From Peribacillus sp. FSL H8-0477 (GTDB taxonomy: Bacteria; Bacillota; Bacilli; Bacillales; DSM-1321), in contig NZ_JBBODE010000001.1 of NCBI RefSeq assembly GCF_038002765.1, positions 1,302,001 to 1,366,000 of the forward strand: DNA of 64,000 bases, read 5' to 3'. The notes below the pieces were generated by a model, which did no database searches, was not told where the DNA came from, and saw nothing but the letters and a program-made list of their open reading frames with translations. The position numbers were made by a program, and so were the translations under genes. This document shows, piece by piece, positions 33,689-44,785 of the stretch (the first letter of the stretch is position 1; the number at the start of each line of letters is the position of its first letter).

Positions 33689-33868
33689 TCAGCGCCCGCC
33701 AATTTTTTTCTTCATTTTGTTAACTTCGCGGATTGACAGGCCAAATTCTGACGCAAGCTCAACTGTGCTCGAATCTCCCTGTTCACGTTGAATAAAGTCA
33801 TGGAAATCCACTCCAAGAATCTGATTAACACCCTTTACGCTGGTCTGGTTTTTTTCACTGAATTTCAT
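33689..33868 (-). CDS. Small 59-residue protein, YrzK-like by position
   Basis: A short gene starts with ATG at 33868 after AGGGGGACTAGGA and ends with TGA at 33689. The 59-residue product begins MKFSEKNQTSVKGVNQILG and has a helix-turn-helix-like C-terminal half, with STVELASEFGLSIREVNKMK. This resembles the helix pattern of sigma-factor region 4 or small regulators. B. subtilis has a small gene, yrzK, at the same place between hisS and the amidase gene, so orthology is likely by position. The gene is below the size of most automatic screens. Function unknown. Confidence 0.7.
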   Translation of the reverse strand: MKFSEKNQTSVKGVNQILGVDFHDFIQREQGDSSTVELASEFGLSIREVNKMKKKIGGR

Positions 33869-33986
33869 TCCTAGTCCCCCTTATGTTATCTTAGTTTTAG
33901 TTTGTCCCGTTTTTGGTGATTATTTTCAGACTAAGAAGGGAATTTTTTTATAATGGAGAATTAATCCTAACAAAGGAGGTGTTTGT

Positions 33987-35648
33987 TTGAGAAAATCGGT
34001 ACTCATTTTGGTTTTGATGTTTATGTGTTTTTCTCAAATAACGCCTGTTAAAGCGGAACTTGAGGCAGAAGTTACCATCAATGCCGATTATATAAATGTT
34101 CGAGGGGGACCCGGCTTAGAGTTTCAGCTGGTAAAGAAAATTTATCGTGGAGAAGTATATCCAGTTATCTCAGAGTCCAACCAGTGGATAGAAATTATGC
34201 TTGGTTCTGGTATGACGGGCTGGGTTGCCGAATGGCTGATAACGAGAGGGGCTGAACCCACCGATACGAAAGCCCTGAGCATGATTAGCGGCAATGGTGT
34301 ACAAATTCGTTCCGGCCCCGGCAAAGACCAACAGCCGGTCGGTACGCTTGCCAATGGCACAGCTGTTGAAGTGATTGGTCAAAAAGACGAATGGCTGGAG
34401 ATAAAAGCAGAAGGCCTGACGGGCTGGATATCCTCGGTCTATGTTGCACAGCCAGCAGCTGCTCAAGAAACAGGTCAAATCGTTGATAACAATACGACCG
34501 TCTATTCCGATTCCTCAACTAGCAGTCCCGTGCTTGGCAAGGTTCATAGACGCGGGGTTACCATTGTAAGCAAGACAAAAAAATGGGTAGAAATTTCTTA
34601 TCAAAGCGGTAGCGGGTGGGTTGAATCCCGCCATATCTTATCTACTAGCAGTCCCTTGGCAGAAGTGACGGCTTCGAGTCTTATTGTTCATAAAAAAGCA
34701 AAGCTGGATTCAAAAAAGGTCGGTACGGTGAAGAAAGGCCAACTGTTTGCTGTGATTGCTGAAGAAAATAACATGGTAAAGATTCAGCTGTCATCTAAGA
34801 AGACCGGCTGGATTCCGCTTTGGTTTGTAAAACGTAATCAGGTCTCCGTTAAAAAAGAAGGCGTCGAAAAAGTGAAGCATAGCCAAATTGTTATTTTACA
34901 TACAGGCACAGCAATACGGAATGCAGCGAATGTGGACGCGAAGGTAGTCCTTCGACCAAAGCAAGGCGAACAATTTCCAGTGCTGTCAGTGAAAAATAAT
35001 TGGTATCAAGTAAAACTGCCCAACGGGAAGAAAGCCTATGCGGCGGGATGGATTGTCGGAATCACTGGTGAGGTGAAGCAAATCAAACAGACTGGGTATG
35101 AAGCGTACTTGCAGAATAAGCTCATTGTGCTGGATCCTGGGCATGGCGGGAAGGATCAAGGGAGTGCTGGTCTTCACGGGACACTTGAGAAAGATGTAAC
35201 GCTTCGAACCGTGCGGCTTGTTGCCGAGAAGCTTGAGGCTTCTGGGGCAAAGGTGATCTTGACACGAAATTCGGATACCCATCTAGATCTCAATGACCGT
35301 GTTCGGATTTCTCACCTTCATGCCGCCGATGCGTTTATTAGTTTTCATTACGATAGCACGATTGACCAAGTAACAAGCGGCATTACCACCTACTATTATC
35401 ATGACTTTCAAGAACCACTCGCAGCCAATATTCAAGAGGCGCTGAGCCAGGACACGCAAGCAAAAAACCGCGGCTCGCGTTTTGGGGACTACCATGTCCT
35501 CCGTGAAAACCGCCGAATGGCTGTCCTGCTCGAGCTCGGGTACATGAGCAACCCAACCGAAGAACGAACCATCAACAACAACCACTACCAAGAAACCATC
35601 GCCAACGCCATCTACACCGGCCTAGCCAAATACTTCAAAGAACACTGA
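33987..35648 (+). CDS. N-acetylmuramoyl-L-alanine amidase with SH3b repeats
   Basis: This 553-residue exported wall hydrolase starts at TTG after AAAGGAGGTG. It has a signal peptide (about 1-23), five bacterial SH3 domains (about 28-360, each with the pattern NVRGGPG.../GWVAEWL or its variants), and an Amidase_3 domain (about 374-553). The latter has IVLDPGHGGKDQGSAG (zinc-binding His), VILTRNSD, FISFHYDS and a late LLELGYMSNPTEE (catalytic Glu). It cleaves the amide bond between muramic acid and L-alanine, and the SH3b repeats bind the wall. It corresponds by position to B. subtilis YrvJ. It is the only plus-strand gene in this part of the window. Confidence 0.9.
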   Translation: MRKSVLILVLMFMCFSQITPVKAELEAEVTINADYINVRGGPGLEFQLVKKIYRGEVYPVISESNQWIEIMLGSGMTGWVAEWLITRGAEPTDTKALSMISGNGVQIRSGPGKDQQPVGTLANGTAVEVIGQKDEWLEIKAEGLTGWISSVYVAQPAAAQETGQIVDNNTTVYSDSSTSSPVLGKVHRRGVTIVSKTKKWVEISYQSGSGWVESRHILSTSSPLAEVTASSLIVHKKAKLDSKKVGTVKKGQLFAVIAEENNMVKIQLSSKKTGWIPLWFVKRNQVSVKKEGVEKVKHSQIVILHTGTAIRNAANVDAKVVLRPKQGEQFPVLSVKNNWYQVKLPNGKKAYAAGWIVGITGEVKQIKQTGYEAYLQNKLIVLDPGHGGKDQGSAGLHGTLEKDVTLRTVRLVAEKLEASGAKVILTRNSDTHLDLNDRVRISHLHAADAFISFHYDSTIDQVTSGITTYYYHDFQEPLAANIQEALSQDTQAKNRGSRFGDYHVLRENRRMAVLLELGYMSNPTEERTINNNHYQETIANAIYTGLAKYFKEH

Positions 35649-35650
35649 AA

Positions 35651-35677
35651 AACCAGCTGGATGGGCTGGTTTTTTTG
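35651..35677 (+). terminator. Terminator of the amidase gene
   Basis: AACCAGC and GCTGGTT pair around a seven-base loop and are followed by seven T residues. Confidence 0.85.
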
Positions 35678-35796
35678 TTTGGGTTGAGAGAAGATACCCT
35701 AAAACCGCAATTAGCTGAGTTAAATAGCCTAGTTTGAATATCTTGAAACCTCTATTCTCCCCTAAGGCTGACTAATTCTTCCCCCTTTCCTCACGT

Positions 35797-35830
35797 AAAA
35801 AAAGCAAACCCGTGATATGGGTTTGCTTTG
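35797..35830 (-). terminator. Terminator of relA-dtd
   Basis: AAAGCAAACCC and GGGTTTGCTTT form an eleven-base-pair stem; on the minus strand a T run continues from it. Confidence 0.85.
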
Positions 35831-35833
35831 TCT

Positions 35834-36283
35834 TTAGTTCTTTTCTTTGCTTTCTAGTATGAGGGTGACGGGGCCGTCGTTGGTTAGTTGGACTTGCATC
35901 ATGGCTCCGAATTGGCCAGTTTCGACGGTTAGGCCTTTTTGGCGGAGTTCGTCGTTAAACTGTTCGTAGATGATGGTTGCTTCTTCTGGACGAGCGGCGT
36001 CCATGAAGTTCGGGCGGCGGCCTTTGCGGCAGTCTCCATATAACGTGAATTGTGATATGGACAGCACCGATCCGCCGACATCAAGCAATGAAAAATTCAT
36101 CTTTTCATTTTCATCTTCAAAGATTCGCAGGTTTGCGATCTTTTCAGCCAAGTATGCTGCATCTTCACTCGTATCGCCATGTGTAACGCCGACTAGTACG
36201 ACAAGTCCACTGTCAATTGCGCCAATAATTTGTTCATCGACAGTGACGCTTGCTGCCTTGGAACGTTGAATTACTACTCGCAT
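35834..36283 (-). CDS. dtd: D-aminoacyl-tRNA deacylase
   Basis: This 149-residue protein has the Dtd motifs [20 protein letters not shown] (about 76-95, with the SQFTL active-site segment) and the C-terminal [10 protein letters not shown] containing the Gly-Pro pair that rejects L-amino acids. It frees tRNA from D-amino acids and from glycine wrongly attached to tRNA-Ala. It lies 16 bases after relA, and AAGGAG between the two genes is its binding site. Confidence 0.95.
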   Translation of the reverse strand: MRVVIQRSKAASVTVDEQIIGAIDSGLVVLVGVTHGDTSEDAAYLAEKIANLRIFEDENEKMNFSLLDVGGSVLSISQFTLYGDCRKGRRPNFMDAARPEEATIIYEQFNDELRQKGLTVETGQFGAMMQVQLTNDGPVTLILESKEKN

Positions 36284-36299
36284 GTCTGTTCAAAACTCC

Positions 36300-38492
36300 T
36301 TAGTTCATGTTCCGTCTTACCGAATAAATATCAGGAATTTGCTTGATCTTATCGACAACCTTCTGGAGGTGGCTGATATTCGTAATGGATATGACCATGT
36401 TAATCGTCGCCATCTTGTTGCGATCAGACTTTCCAGAAACGGCAGACATATTCGTTTTGGCTTCAGCAACCGTCTGTAAGACTTCATTTAGCAATCCGCG
36501 GCGGTCATAGCCGGTAATCTCAATTTCCACATTATATTCTTTATTTGAATTCAAATCTGTTTCCCATTCAACAGGAATCAAGCGATCTTCTTCGCCGCTT
36601 TCAAGATTCGTACAGTCCGTCCGGTGTATGGATACACCACGGCCTTTCGTGATAAAGCCGACAATTTCGTCTCCGGGAACCGGGTTACAGCACTTCGACA
36701 AACGAATCAGCAGATTATCAATGCCTTGTACACGGACGCCGGATTCACGTTTCTTCGTATGACTGACCGTCTTAACTTCAGATACTGCTTCTTTCAAATC
36801 TGTCAGCTGGTCTTGTTCTTTTTGTTTGCGTAATCGCTCAGTCAAGCGATTGGCGATCTGTAATGCAGTAATGCCATTGTAGCCGACTGCGGCATACATA
36901 TCGTCTTCATTAGAGAAATTAAATTTCTCTGCTACACGTTTTAGGTTTTCTGGGGTCAGGACTTCTTTCAGATCGAATTCCATCTCTCTGATTTCGGAAG
37001 CAACCATTTCGCGGCCTTTTTCAATATTCTCTTCACGGCGCTGTTTCTTAAAGAATTGACGGATTTTATTCTTCGCCTGTGAAGTCTGGGTCATCTTCAG
37101 CCAGTCTGGACTTGGTCCATACGAATGCTTAGATGTCAGAACCTCCATGATATCACCGGTTTTCAGCTTATAATCAAGTGGCACAATCTTACCATTCACC
37201 TTCGCACCAATCGTTTTGTTCCCAATTTCAGAGTGAATTCGGTACGCAAAATCAATTGGGTTCGATCCAGCGGGCAGCTCAATAACATCGCCCTTCGGTG
37301 TGAAAATAAATACCATATCAGAGAATAGATCAATTTTTAATGACTCCATAAACTCTTCTGCATTGGTCGCATCATCTTGGAACTCAAGAATTTCACGGAA
37401 CCATGTCAGCTTATCTTCAAGAGACGCTTGTTCGTTGATTTCCTTGCCTTCTTTATACGCCCAGTGAGCGGCAACCCCGTACTCAGCAATTTGGTGCATT
37501 TCCGAAGTCCGAATTTGTACTTCAAGCGGATCCCCTTTAGGCCCAATCACTGTGGTATGCAGCGATTGGTACATATTCGGCTTTGGCATCGCGATATAAT
37601 CCTTAAATCGGCCCGGCATTGGCTTCCAGCATGTATGAATAATTCCAAGAACCGCATAGCAATCCTTAATGCTATTCACCACAATCCTTACTGCCAGCAA
37701 ATCATAAATCTCAGTGAATTGCTTATTTTGCACGACCATTTTACGGTAAATGCTGTAAATATGTTTCGGACGGCCGGATATATCCGCCTTGATATTTACA
37801 TCCGTCACCTCTTGGCGAACTTCATCGATGACACCGCTTAGGTATTCCTCACGCTCGGCACGTTTTTTCTTCATCAAATTAACAATCCGGTAGTATTGCT
37901 GAGGATTCAAATAACGTAACGCTGTATCCTCAAGCTCCCAACGGATCGCACTGATTCCGAGACGATGTGCAAGCGGAGCAAAAATTTCAAGCGTTTCATT
38001 TGAAATTCGGCGCTGTTTCTCCTGTGGAAGATGCTTTAACGTCCGCATATTATGAAGACGGTCAGCCAGTTTAATCAGAATGACACGAATATCCTGTGCC
38101 ATGGCAACGAACATTTTCCGGTGATTTTCAGCTTGCTGTTCTTCCTGCGATTTATATTTAATTTTCCCGAGCTTTGTTACCCCGTCAACCAGCATAGCTA
38201 CTTCTTCGCTGAAGTTTTCGGCAATATCTTTTAGGGAAACATCTGTGTCCTCAACTACATCATGTAAAAAACCACCAGCTATCGTAGCGGGGTCCATTTC
38301 TAGGTCAGCAAGGATTCCAGCAACCTGGATGGGGTGGATAATATACGGTTCGCCTGATTTGCGAAACTGCTCACGATGGGCATATTCCGCATATTTATAG
38401 GCCCGGTATATGAAATCCGCTTCATCCTGGTCTAAATATTGCTTTGCCCGTTCCACAACCTGATCGGCTGTTTTTATTTGATCATTAGCCAT
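36300..38492 (-). CDS. relA: Bifunctional (p)ppGpp synthetase/hydrolase Rel
   Basis: This 730-residue protein has the long Rel layout: an HD hydrolase domain with [10 protein letters not shown] (75-84), a synthetase domain with [19 protein letters not shown] (near 300-320), a TGS domain with [20 protein letters not shown], a zinc-finger-like region with [13 protein letters not shown] and a C-terminal ACT domain. It makes and degrades (p)ppGpp in response to amino acid starvation on the ribosome. The intact HD motif means hydrolase activity should be present. The order apt-relA-dtd matches B. subtilis. Confidence 0.97.
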   Translation of the reverse strand: MANDQIKTADQVVERAKQYLDQDEADFIYRAYKYAEYAHREQFRKSGEPYIIHPIQVAGILADLEMDPATIAGGFLHDVVEDTDVSLKDIAENFSEEVAMLVDGVTKLGKIKYKSQEEQQAENHRKMFVAMAQDIRVILIKLADRLHNMRTLKHLPQEKQRRISNETLEIFAPLAHRLGISAIRWELEDTALRYLNPQQYYRIVNLMKKKRAEREEYLSGVIDEVRQEVTDVNIKADISGRPKHIYSIYRKMVVQNKQFTEIYDLLAVRIVVNSIKDCYAVLGIIHTCWKPMPGRFKDYIAMPKPNMYQSLHTTVIGPKGDPLEVQIRTSEMHQIAEYGVAAHWAYKEGKEINEQASLEDKLTWFREILEFQDDATNAEEFMESLKIDLFSDMVFIFTPKGDVIELPAGSNPIDFAYRIHSEIGNKTIGAKVNGKIVPLDYKLKTGDIMEVLTSKHSYGPSPDWLKMTQTSQAKNKIRQFFKKQRREENIEKGREMVASEIREMEFDLKEVLTPENLKRVAEKFNFSNEDDMYAAVGYNGITALQIANRLTERLRKQKEQDQLTDLKEAVSEVKTVSHTKKRESGVRVQGIDNLLIRLSKCCNPVPGDEIVGFITKGRGVSIHRTDCTNLESGEEDRLIPVEWETDLNSNKEYNVEIEITGYDRRGLLNEVLQTVAEAKTNMSAVSGKSDRNKMATINMVISITNISHLQKVVDKIKQIPDIYSVRRNMN

Positions 38493-38860
38493 ACAATTAT
38501 CACCTTTACCCCACTTTAAACGGTTATCCGTTTAAGGTTGATTGGTTACACCATTTGCAAACAGAAAAGAAACGTAAAAAAAGCCACTTGCAAGCTGCCA
38601 TTTTCAGCAAAACGTGACAATTTTTGCAAACTTCCTATGCAATTTCCTTTAGATGTCGATCATCTATCTATCCATAAATCATTAGCAGCATCAAGTTCTT
38701 CTGAAAATACATTATTGTTACTATTATCAAGAAAATACGGCCATATGTAAAGTGATAAACAGGGATTTTCTCTATTATAAAGCTATTTTTTTCTGGAAAT
38801 TAGAAAAAATTCTTTTTTTATATTAAAAAAGGCACCTAAAAATCAGGTACCTCGCGTTTA
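38493..38860. other. Leader of relA and spacer after apt
   Basis: No gene is seen. An inverted repeat TTAAACGG-ttat-CCGTTTAA (38516-38535) lies 23 bases before the relA start codon. The rest is A/T-rich. The apt terminator stands at the right end, so relA should have its own promoter in this region; none was fixed with confidence. Confidence 0.5.
38824..38853 (-). terminator. Terminator of the recJ-apt transcript
   Basis: AGGTACCT and AGGTGCCT pair (one G-T pair) around a seven-base loop and are followed on the minus strand by TTTTTTAATAT. Confidence 0.8.
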
Positions 38861-39373
38861 TTAGTAAGTCATTAAACTACGAACGTCGTAACCAGTAAGT
38901 TTGTCTTTTCCATCAAGGTAAGATAACTCAATTAAGAAAGCAATTCCGGCAACAATGCCGCCTAGTTCTTCAACCAGCTGAATGGTAGCTTCGATGGTTC
39001 CGCCTGTAGCAAGAAGATCATCTGTAATTAGTACGCGTTGTCCTGGTTTAATTGCATCCTTATGGATCGTTAAGACGTCTTTACCGTACTCAAGACCGTA
39101 TTCAACTTTTACGGTTTCACGTGGTAATTTTCCTTCTTTACGAACAGGTGCAAAACCTACTCCAAGTGCATAAGCAACTGGACATCCGATGATGAATCCG
39201 CGTGCTTCCGGTCCAACAACGATATCAATGGCTTTATCTTTTGCGTATTCGACGATTTGATCTGTCGCATAACGATAAGCTTCACCATTTTCCATAAGAC
39301 TTGAAATATCTTTAAAGCTAATGCCCGGCTTCGGCCAATCAGGCACAATTGTAATAAAATTCTTTAAATCCAT
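38861..39373 (-). CDS. apt: Adenine phosphoribosyltransferase
   Basis: This 170-residue enzyme has the PRPP-binding motif [16 protein letters not shown] (about 114-129) and the APRT opening [18 protein letters not shown] in the form [14 protein letters not shown]. It converts adenine and PRPP to AMP. Its start lies within the end of recJ (ten bases shared). Confidence 0.96.
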   Translation of the reverse strand: MDLKNFITIVPDWPKPGISFKDISSLMENGEAYRYATDQIVEYAKDKAIDIVVGPEARGFIIGCPVAYALGVGFAPVRKEGKLPRETVKVEYGLEYGKDVLTIHKDAIKPGQRVLITDDLLATGGTIEATIQLVEELGGIVAGIAFLIELSYLDGKDKLTGYDVRSLMTY

Positions 39374-41733
39374 TCTGTTGCTTCCTCCTCAGGTCTGCTA
39401 GAAACAGATACCTTTTTGTTAAGCCATTCGAATAATTGCTGATAAGAAGAATATACAAGCTCTTGTTCAAGCTCAAATTGCTCATTCTTACGTCTATATG
39501 AATCTGATTCACTTAAGTCGCGTTTGTTCGTTTGGCTGCTTAGTTCAATAAGCCCATTCACTATTGTAACAAAATCTAGTTCAAAAAACACCTGTGAGAT
39601 AAAATCAATCGTATGACGTGACCAGCCACGGTATTTTGCCAGTTCGTCCCCACGCTTTTTAATATCGAATGGTCCTTTTTTTGAAAGGAACGCGTAAAAC
39701 CATTTAAAATGATCTCTCGTTGGCATTGTCGCTAAGAAATTATCCTGTTGATGGTAAAAATGAGCGTATATCCGTTCAGGATGTTTATCCGTTAGCAGAT
39801 TGTCAATATGCGCTCGTTCTGGAGGCATATCCATTAATATAATACTGCTTCCATCAATATCCACATTTTCAGCCATAACCGCATTAGGGATATATAAAAC
39901 ATCTTCAGTGGTTTCTAAGAATGGGTACTGCTTGAATGTTGACTCGTTAAAGACGATGACTTTTCGATCTTTGACTGGTGTTTCAGTCAGCCATTTATTC
40001 ACCTGACTACTTCCACGATGGTCAAAGAGCTGCCAATGATCCACGCTTATATCTTTTAAGAAAATCTGCGGTTTACGATTATTGTTCCATTCATTAATGG
40101 AAAGTTCCCCAATAACAGAAACAGCCGAGATTGGTGAGATATGGTCGGCGGTATCACCCAGACCAAAACCAATACCATCTAACACATTTGGCGTTTCCTC
40201 AAGAACTAATTTCAAATGGTTATGGTTGGAACCTATTTTCCGTACCGATGATAAATGAACCTGTTCAATCAAAATCCGCGGTTTAGGGTTTCCCATCCCG
40301 AATGGAGCTAATAAATTCATTTCTTCAATCGATTGGATGGAAATATCAGCAAGGGTCGTCTTGCCGTCTAATTTAGTAACCGGTGTCCACTGCTCTTCAG
40401 TCAGCTGCTCATCTGCAAGGGCACAAAGACGGCTGCGGAGTTCTTGTACATCGTCTATTTTCAGCGTCATACCAGCTGCCATCGGATGTCCGCCAAAATG
40501 CGGAAGCATTTCACGACAGGTTGATAGATTCTTAAACAGATCAAAGCCTTCAATACTCCGAGCTGATCCTTTCGCTAGACCTGTTTCGGGATCAAAGCTA
40601 AGGACGATGACCGGACGATAAAAGCGGTCGACCAAACGCGAGGCAACGATGCCGACAATACCAGCATTCCAGCCTTCGCCGCCGATCACTAACACACTGT
40701 TTGATTCAATCGGAAAGTTCGTTTCCACTTCTTGTATCGCCTGTTCGGTAATATCTGCTACAATCGCCTGACGTTGTTTATTAATCTCGTCAATTTCATC
40801 AGCTGCAGCATTTGCCAAGCTTTGATCTTTCTCCATTAATAAATCAACCGCTGGATCGGCATCTCCCAGACGACCAACAGCATTGATCCGCGGTGCGAGA
40901 CCGAAACCAATTGACTCTTCCGTTAGGGCTTGCTGCTGAATACTCGCTTTTTTCATCAGCGCAATCAAACCTGGACGTTTTGTCTGGCGAAGCATTTCGA
41001 TTCCCCGCGCAGCAATAAGCCTGTTCTCACCAAATAGAGGAACAAGGTCAGCAATCGTACCGATGGCGGCGATTTCCAATAAGTCCTCAGGAAGCTCGCC
41101 AAGAAGAGCATGTGCAAGTTTAAGCGCTACACCCACTCCAGCTAAATCCTTAAACGGATAAGGATTCTCTTCAAGTTTTGGATGAATAATGGCGAGTGCA
41201 TCAGGAAGGACTGGGCTCGGTTCATGGTGATCTGTGACAATATAATCTATGCCCAGCTCTTTCGCAATATCGGCTTCCTCAATGGCTGAAATGCCTGTAT
41301 CAACCGTAATCATCAGCTTAACACCCTGTTCAGCGGCAAGTCTGAAGGCCATTTCATTTGGTCCATATCCTTCACTAAAACGGTTTGGTATATAAAAATC
41401 GACATTGGCACCAAGCTTAGTCAGTGTTTCCATCATGACGGTTGTACTGCTGACACCATCTGCATCGTAATCACCGAAAATCCTGATTTTTTCTTGGCTT
41501 TCTATCGCTCTGTGAATGCGTCCTACTGCTATGTCCATATCCTTTAATAGATACGGATCATGGAATTCTTGTTTTTTTATAAATAGAAATGAACGCGCTG
41601 CTTCAACTGTATCCAAACCGCGGTTCACTAATAATGTTGCAACCAAAGGTGTGATATGAAGCTCTTGAGCTAATACTTCGACTATATTTTGATCAGCGGT
41701 CTGTAAATTCCACCGCGATTTTGATTTCAACAA
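39364..41733 (-). CDS. recJ: Single-stranded-DNA-specific exonuclease RecJ
   Basis: This 789-residue protein has the DHH phosphoesterase core: [18 protein letters not shown] (80-97, DxD), [17 protein letters not shown] (DHH) and, in the DHHA1 domain, [11 protein letters not shown]. It is long like the Bacillus forms, with an OB fold and an extra C-terminal domain. It degrades single strands 5' to 3' in mismatch repair and recombination. Translation starts at TTG, after GAGGGGTGA. A hairpin-like stretch followed by T residues sits just before the start and may weaken read-through from the lapA-like gene. Confidence 0.95.
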   Translation of the reverse strand: MLKSKSRWNLQTADQNIVEVLAQELHITPLVATLLVNRGLDTVEAARSFLFIKKQEFHDPYLLKDMDIAVGRIHRAIESQEKIRIFGDYDADGVSSTTVMMETLTKLGANVDFYIPNRFSEGYGPNEMAFRLAAEQGVKLMITVDTGISAIEEADIAKELGIDYIVTDHHEPSPVLPDALAIIHPKLEENPYPFKDLAGVGVALKLAHALLGELPEDLLEIAAIGTIADLVPLFGENRLIAARGIEMLRQTKRPGLIALMKKASIQQQALTEESIGFGLAPRINAVGRLGDADPAVDLLMEKDQSLANAAADEIDEINKQRQAIVADITEQAIQEVETNFPIESNSVLVIGGEGWNAGIVGIVASRLVDRFYRPVIVLSFDPETGLAKGSARSIEGFDLFKNLSTCREMLPHFGGHPMAAGMTLKIDDVQELRSRLCALADEQLTEEQWTPVTKLDGKTTLADISIQSIEEMNLLAPFGMGNPKPRILIEQVHLSSVRKIGSNHNHLKLVLEETPNVLDGIGFGLGDTADHISPISAVSVIGELSINEWNNNRKPQIFLKDISVDHWQLFDHRGSSQVNKWLTETPVKDRKVIVFNESTFKQYPFLETTEDVLYIPNAVMAENVDIDGSSIILMDMPPERAHIDNLLTDKHPERIYAHFYHQQDNFLATMPTRDHFKWFYAFLSKKGPFDIKKRGDELAKYRGWSRHTIDFISQVFFELDFVTIVNGLIELSSQTNKRDLSESDSYRRKNEQFELEQELVYSSYQQLFEWLNKKVSVSSRPEEEATEWI

Positions 41734-41807
41734 AAAAAATCACCCCTCAAGCATACAATTATATAAAAATTGCTGAAGGGTTTCAAATAAATTCTTTTTT
41801 AGTTGGA

Positions 41808-42086
41808 TTATTGTTCCTTAACTTCGACAGGCAGTACATCTTCTGGATGTTCTTTTTCTAGATGCTTAACTCTCCGTTTCAATGTAAAAATCTTCACGCT
41901 TCCGATTGAGCCAACAATAATTCCACCCATTAAAACCGAGCCTAATATCACTAGTATCAATGGAAAATCCGTCTCACCGAACATATAGTTAACCGATACA
42001 GGATCTACATTAATCACGGCAAAAATCGACACTAAAATGGCAAAAACGATTCCCAGTAAAAACATCCACTGCATCTTCATCGACAT
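41808..42086 (-). CDS. LapA-domain membrane protein (YrvD-like)
   Basis: This protein of about 92 residues has two membrane helices (about 8-30 and 42-64) joined by a short loop, VINVDPVSVNYMFGETDFPL, which is typical of the LapA/DUF1049 domain. The cytoplasmic tail, VKIFTLKRRVKHLEKEHPED, is charged and helical. Several ATG codons lie close together; the one at 42086 fits AGGGGG best, while 42089 and 42077 remain possible. It lies between secDF and recJ as B. subtilis yrvD does. The function is not known. Confidence 0.8.
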   Translation of the reverse strand: MSMKMQWMFLLGIVFAILVSIFAVINVDPVSVNYMFGETDFPLILVILGSVLMGGIIVGSIGSVKIFTLKRRVKHLEKEHPEDVLPVEVKEQ

Positions 42087-42204
42087 CATTCCCCCTTATC
42101 TCTTTTTCCTCCATTCCCAAATATGGGAATGGAATAAACATACTAACTATAGCATATTGCAAAATGGGCGGTATGATACATCCGTGATTCGGGGAAAGCA
42201 CAAA

Positions 42205-42245
42205 TAAAAAACAGCCCGCAGAAATTACTCTGCGAACTGTTTTTC
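42205..42245 (-). terminator. Terminator of secDF
   Basis: ACAG..CGCAGA and TCTGCG..CTGT form an interrupted stem, followed on the minus strand by TTTTTTATTTG. Confidence 0.8.
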
Positions 42246-42251
42246 TAGTTA

Positions 42252-44513
42252 TTAAACTTGGCCTTCTAAGCTTTGCTTCTCATCCGGCACAGTTTTAAGG
42301 GTACCTTTTTGTTTGAGTTCTTTGTTTTTCAGGTCAAGCCAGAATTGAGCGGCAATGTAGATAGAAGAATAGACACCGCAAAGCATTCCGATTAACAACG
42401 CAATGGAGAAGTTTCGAATTGATTCACTTCCGAAAATCATCAAGGCAGTAACAGCAATTAATACAGTTAACACGGTATTAATAGAACGTGTTAAGGTTTG
42501 GCGAATACTGACGTTGACGATGTCGACAAGTTCTTCGGTTGTCTTAATCTTCTTCTTAGAGCGCATATTTTCTCTGATTCGGTCAAAGGTAACAATCGTA
42601 TCATTGATGGAATACCCGACGATGGTCAGAATCGCAGCAATGAAGGTAATATCTACTTCCAGTCCAAGTACACTGAAAATCGTAATAACAAAGAATGCAT
42701 CATGCAGCAGTGAAACAACAGCCGGCAGTGCCATTCTCCATTCAAAACGGATGGACACGTATAAGATGATTCCCAATGAGGCAATCGCTACGGCTTTCAT
42801 CGCATTTTTGGCTAATTCTTTCCCAACAGCTGAAGAGACGGTGCTGATATTGGGCTCAGTGTTATAAAGAGCGGTAAACTCTTTCTTCAGTTCTGAGATT
42901 TCCTCTTTATTAAGTTCTTTACTCAGACGAACAATTCCGCCTTCATTATTAGTTCCTGACAGAACAATATTCTCTGTTTCAAAGCCTAGCTTATCAAAGT
43001 CTGCTTTGATTTGTTCTTGAGTCAGCGTTTTCTCTGAAGTGAAATCAACCCGAGTACCGCTGGTAAAATCAATGCCTAAATTTAATTTAAAGACAAACAA
43101 GAAGATAATACCAATTACCGTTAGTCCGATTGAGAAGGCGTAGAATTTTTTTCTATGCTTCACGAAATCGAATTTATCAAAATGTGTCGGTAGGGTATAC
43201 AGGGTTTTCTTCTCAGCTAGAGAATGAATATCTTTTTTCCGAGTACCGAACCAGCCTGGATGGTTGTTGAAAATATTGCTATTCACCCAAAGCCCCATGA
43301 AGAAACGTGTTCCATAGACTGCTGTAATGAAACTCATCAAAATACTGATGATCAGCGTGGTCGCAAATCCTTTGACCGAGCTTGTTCCATAAACAAACAA
43401 TACGCCTGCTGCCAGTAATGTGGTTAAGTTGGCATCCGTAATGGTGGCTAATGAATTTTTATTACCTTCTTTAAAAGCAGCTTTCACGGAACGGCCAAGC
43501 TTAAGCTCATCCTTAATCCGTTCATAGGTAATAATATTCGCATCGACTGCCATCCCGACTCCGAGAATTAATGCAGCGATCCCTGGGAGTGTCAGCACGG
43601 CATTCATCCAATCAAAGACGAGCAGTGTAAGGAAAATATAAATAGAAAGCGTTACGACGGCAATAAAGCCTGGGAAACGGTAATAAACGAGCATGAATAG
43701 GAAGATTGCCGCAATCCCGATCACTCCGGCAAGAACGGTATCTTGGAGTGCTTTTTCACCGAATTGTGCACCGACAGACGTCGAGTACTTTTCTGTAAGT
43801 TCAACAGGCAGTGAGCCGGCATTTAACAAATCAGCCAGTTCTTTTGCTTCTTTAACGGTAAAGCTGCCCGTAATATTTACTTTATTCGTCGTAAATACTT
43901 CTTTCACCGTTGGAGAGGAAATCATGTTATCCGTTGTTTCTGGTTTTTGAATAGAATCCTTGCCTTCTTCAAAATCCAGCCAGATTGCTAATACATTCGT
44001 TACAACAGGAGTTTCTGGCATAGCAGAAATTTGTTCAGAAATTTTCTTGAACTTATCCGGATTCTTCAAGGTGACTTCAACGACAGGTTGATTGTCCAAG
44101 TAACCTTGCTTCGCTCCTCCTTCTGCCAAATCGTTACCAGTCATCATTTCTTTGTCATTATAATCACGGAAAGATAATTTCGCTTGAGTTGAGAGAATTT
44201 TCCGCGCGTTGTCTTGGTCTTTTACACCAGCCAGCTGCACACGGATTCGATCTTTTCCTTCTACTTGGATCGACGGTTCACTTACACCGAGAACATCGAT
44301 ACGTTTGCTTAAGGCTTGAGCGGTACTGGTAAGGACCTCTTCATCCACCTTCGAGCCATCAAGTGTATCTACCTCATACAAGACTTCAAAACCGCCTTGT
44401 AAATCCAGGCCAAGCTTAATTTCGTTAAGAATGCCCTTTGAAGTCGTTCCAATTGCTGCAAAAATGACAATTGCAATCAAAAAGAACGCAAGTATCCTAC
44501 TTCTTTTTACCAT
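42252..44513 (-). CDS. secDF: Fused protein translocase subunit SecDF
   Basis: The protein has 753 residues from ATG at 44513 (GAAAGGGG upstream); a longer reading adds 19 residues without support. SecD and SecF are fused, as in B. subtilis, giving twelve helices. The SecD half has LGLDLQGGFEVLYEV (about 36-50) and the periplasmic P1 domain; SecF has LGIDFTSGTRVDF near 480. Conserved helix motifs include GVGMAVDANIITYERIKDE and IVGYSINDTIVTFDRIREN, with proton-path Asp residues. SecDF uses the proton gradient to pull exported proteins through SecYEG. Confidence 0.97.
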   Translation of the reverse strand: MVKRSRILAFFLIAIVIFAAIGTTSKGILNEIKLGLDLQGGFEVLYEVDTLDGSKVDEEVLTSTAQALSKRIDVLGVSEPSIQVEGKDRIRVQLAGVKDQDNARKILSTQAKLSFRDYNDKEMMTGNDLAEGGAKQGYLDNQPVVEVTLKNPDKFKKISEQISAMPETPVVTNVLAIWLDFEEGKDSIQKPETTDNMISSPTVKEVFTTNKVNITGSFTVKEAKELADLLNAGSLPVELTEKYSTSVGAQFGEKALQDTVLAGVIGIAAIFLFMLVYYRFPGFIAVVTLSIYIFLTLLVFDWMNAVLTLPGIAALILGVGMAVDANIITYERIKDELKLGRSVKAAFKEGNKNSLATITDANLTTLLAAGVLFVYGTSSVKGFATTLIISILMSFITAVYGTRFFMGLWVNSNIFNNHPGWFGTRKKDIHSLAEKKTLYTLPTHFDKFDFVKHRKKFYAFSIGLTVIGIIFLFVFKLNLGIDFTSGTRVDFTSEKTLTQEQIKADFDKLGFETENIVLSGTNNEGGIVRLSKELNKEEISELKKEFTALYNTEPNISTVSSAVGKELAKNAMKAVAIASLGIILYVSIRFEWRMALPAVVSLLHDAFFVITIFSVLGLEVDITFIAAILTIVGYSINDTIVTFDRIRENMRSKKKIKTTEELVDIVNVSIRQTLTRSINTVLTVLIAVTALMIFGSESIRNFSIALLIGMLCGVYSSIYIAAQFWLDLKNKELKQKGTLKTVPDEKQSLEGQV

Positions 44514-44746
44514 TATGTAATTGGCCCCTTTCTTTCTCACACGCCATATCCTGGATGCAATAAACGTCATCTAAGAACGTAAAACAACGGTTCTTTCAAG
44601 GAACTGAATGAGCGAGCTAATTGGTTATATCCGTAGTTTATTCATGCAAAAATTTACAAAATTCGCTAAAAGAATTGCAACATCACTATTATGAGACAAT
44701 TTGAAACAACTGTCAATTTAAGAATAGGAGTTTTTCCTTTTTTAGA
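44514..44746. other. Spacer between comN and secDF
   Basis: No gene is seen. On the minus strand TTGCAA and GTAAAT are spaced by 17 bases (about 44650-44678) and could be the secDF promoter. Confidence 0.4.
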
Positions 44747-44774
44747 CAAAAAAATCCCCGCTGCCTTGGCGGGT
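44747..44774 (-). terminator. Terminator of comN
   Basis: CCCGC and GCGGG pair around a seven-base loop and are followed on the minus strand by a run of T residues. Confidence 0.75.
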
Positions 44775-44785
44775 TAATCGACGAC

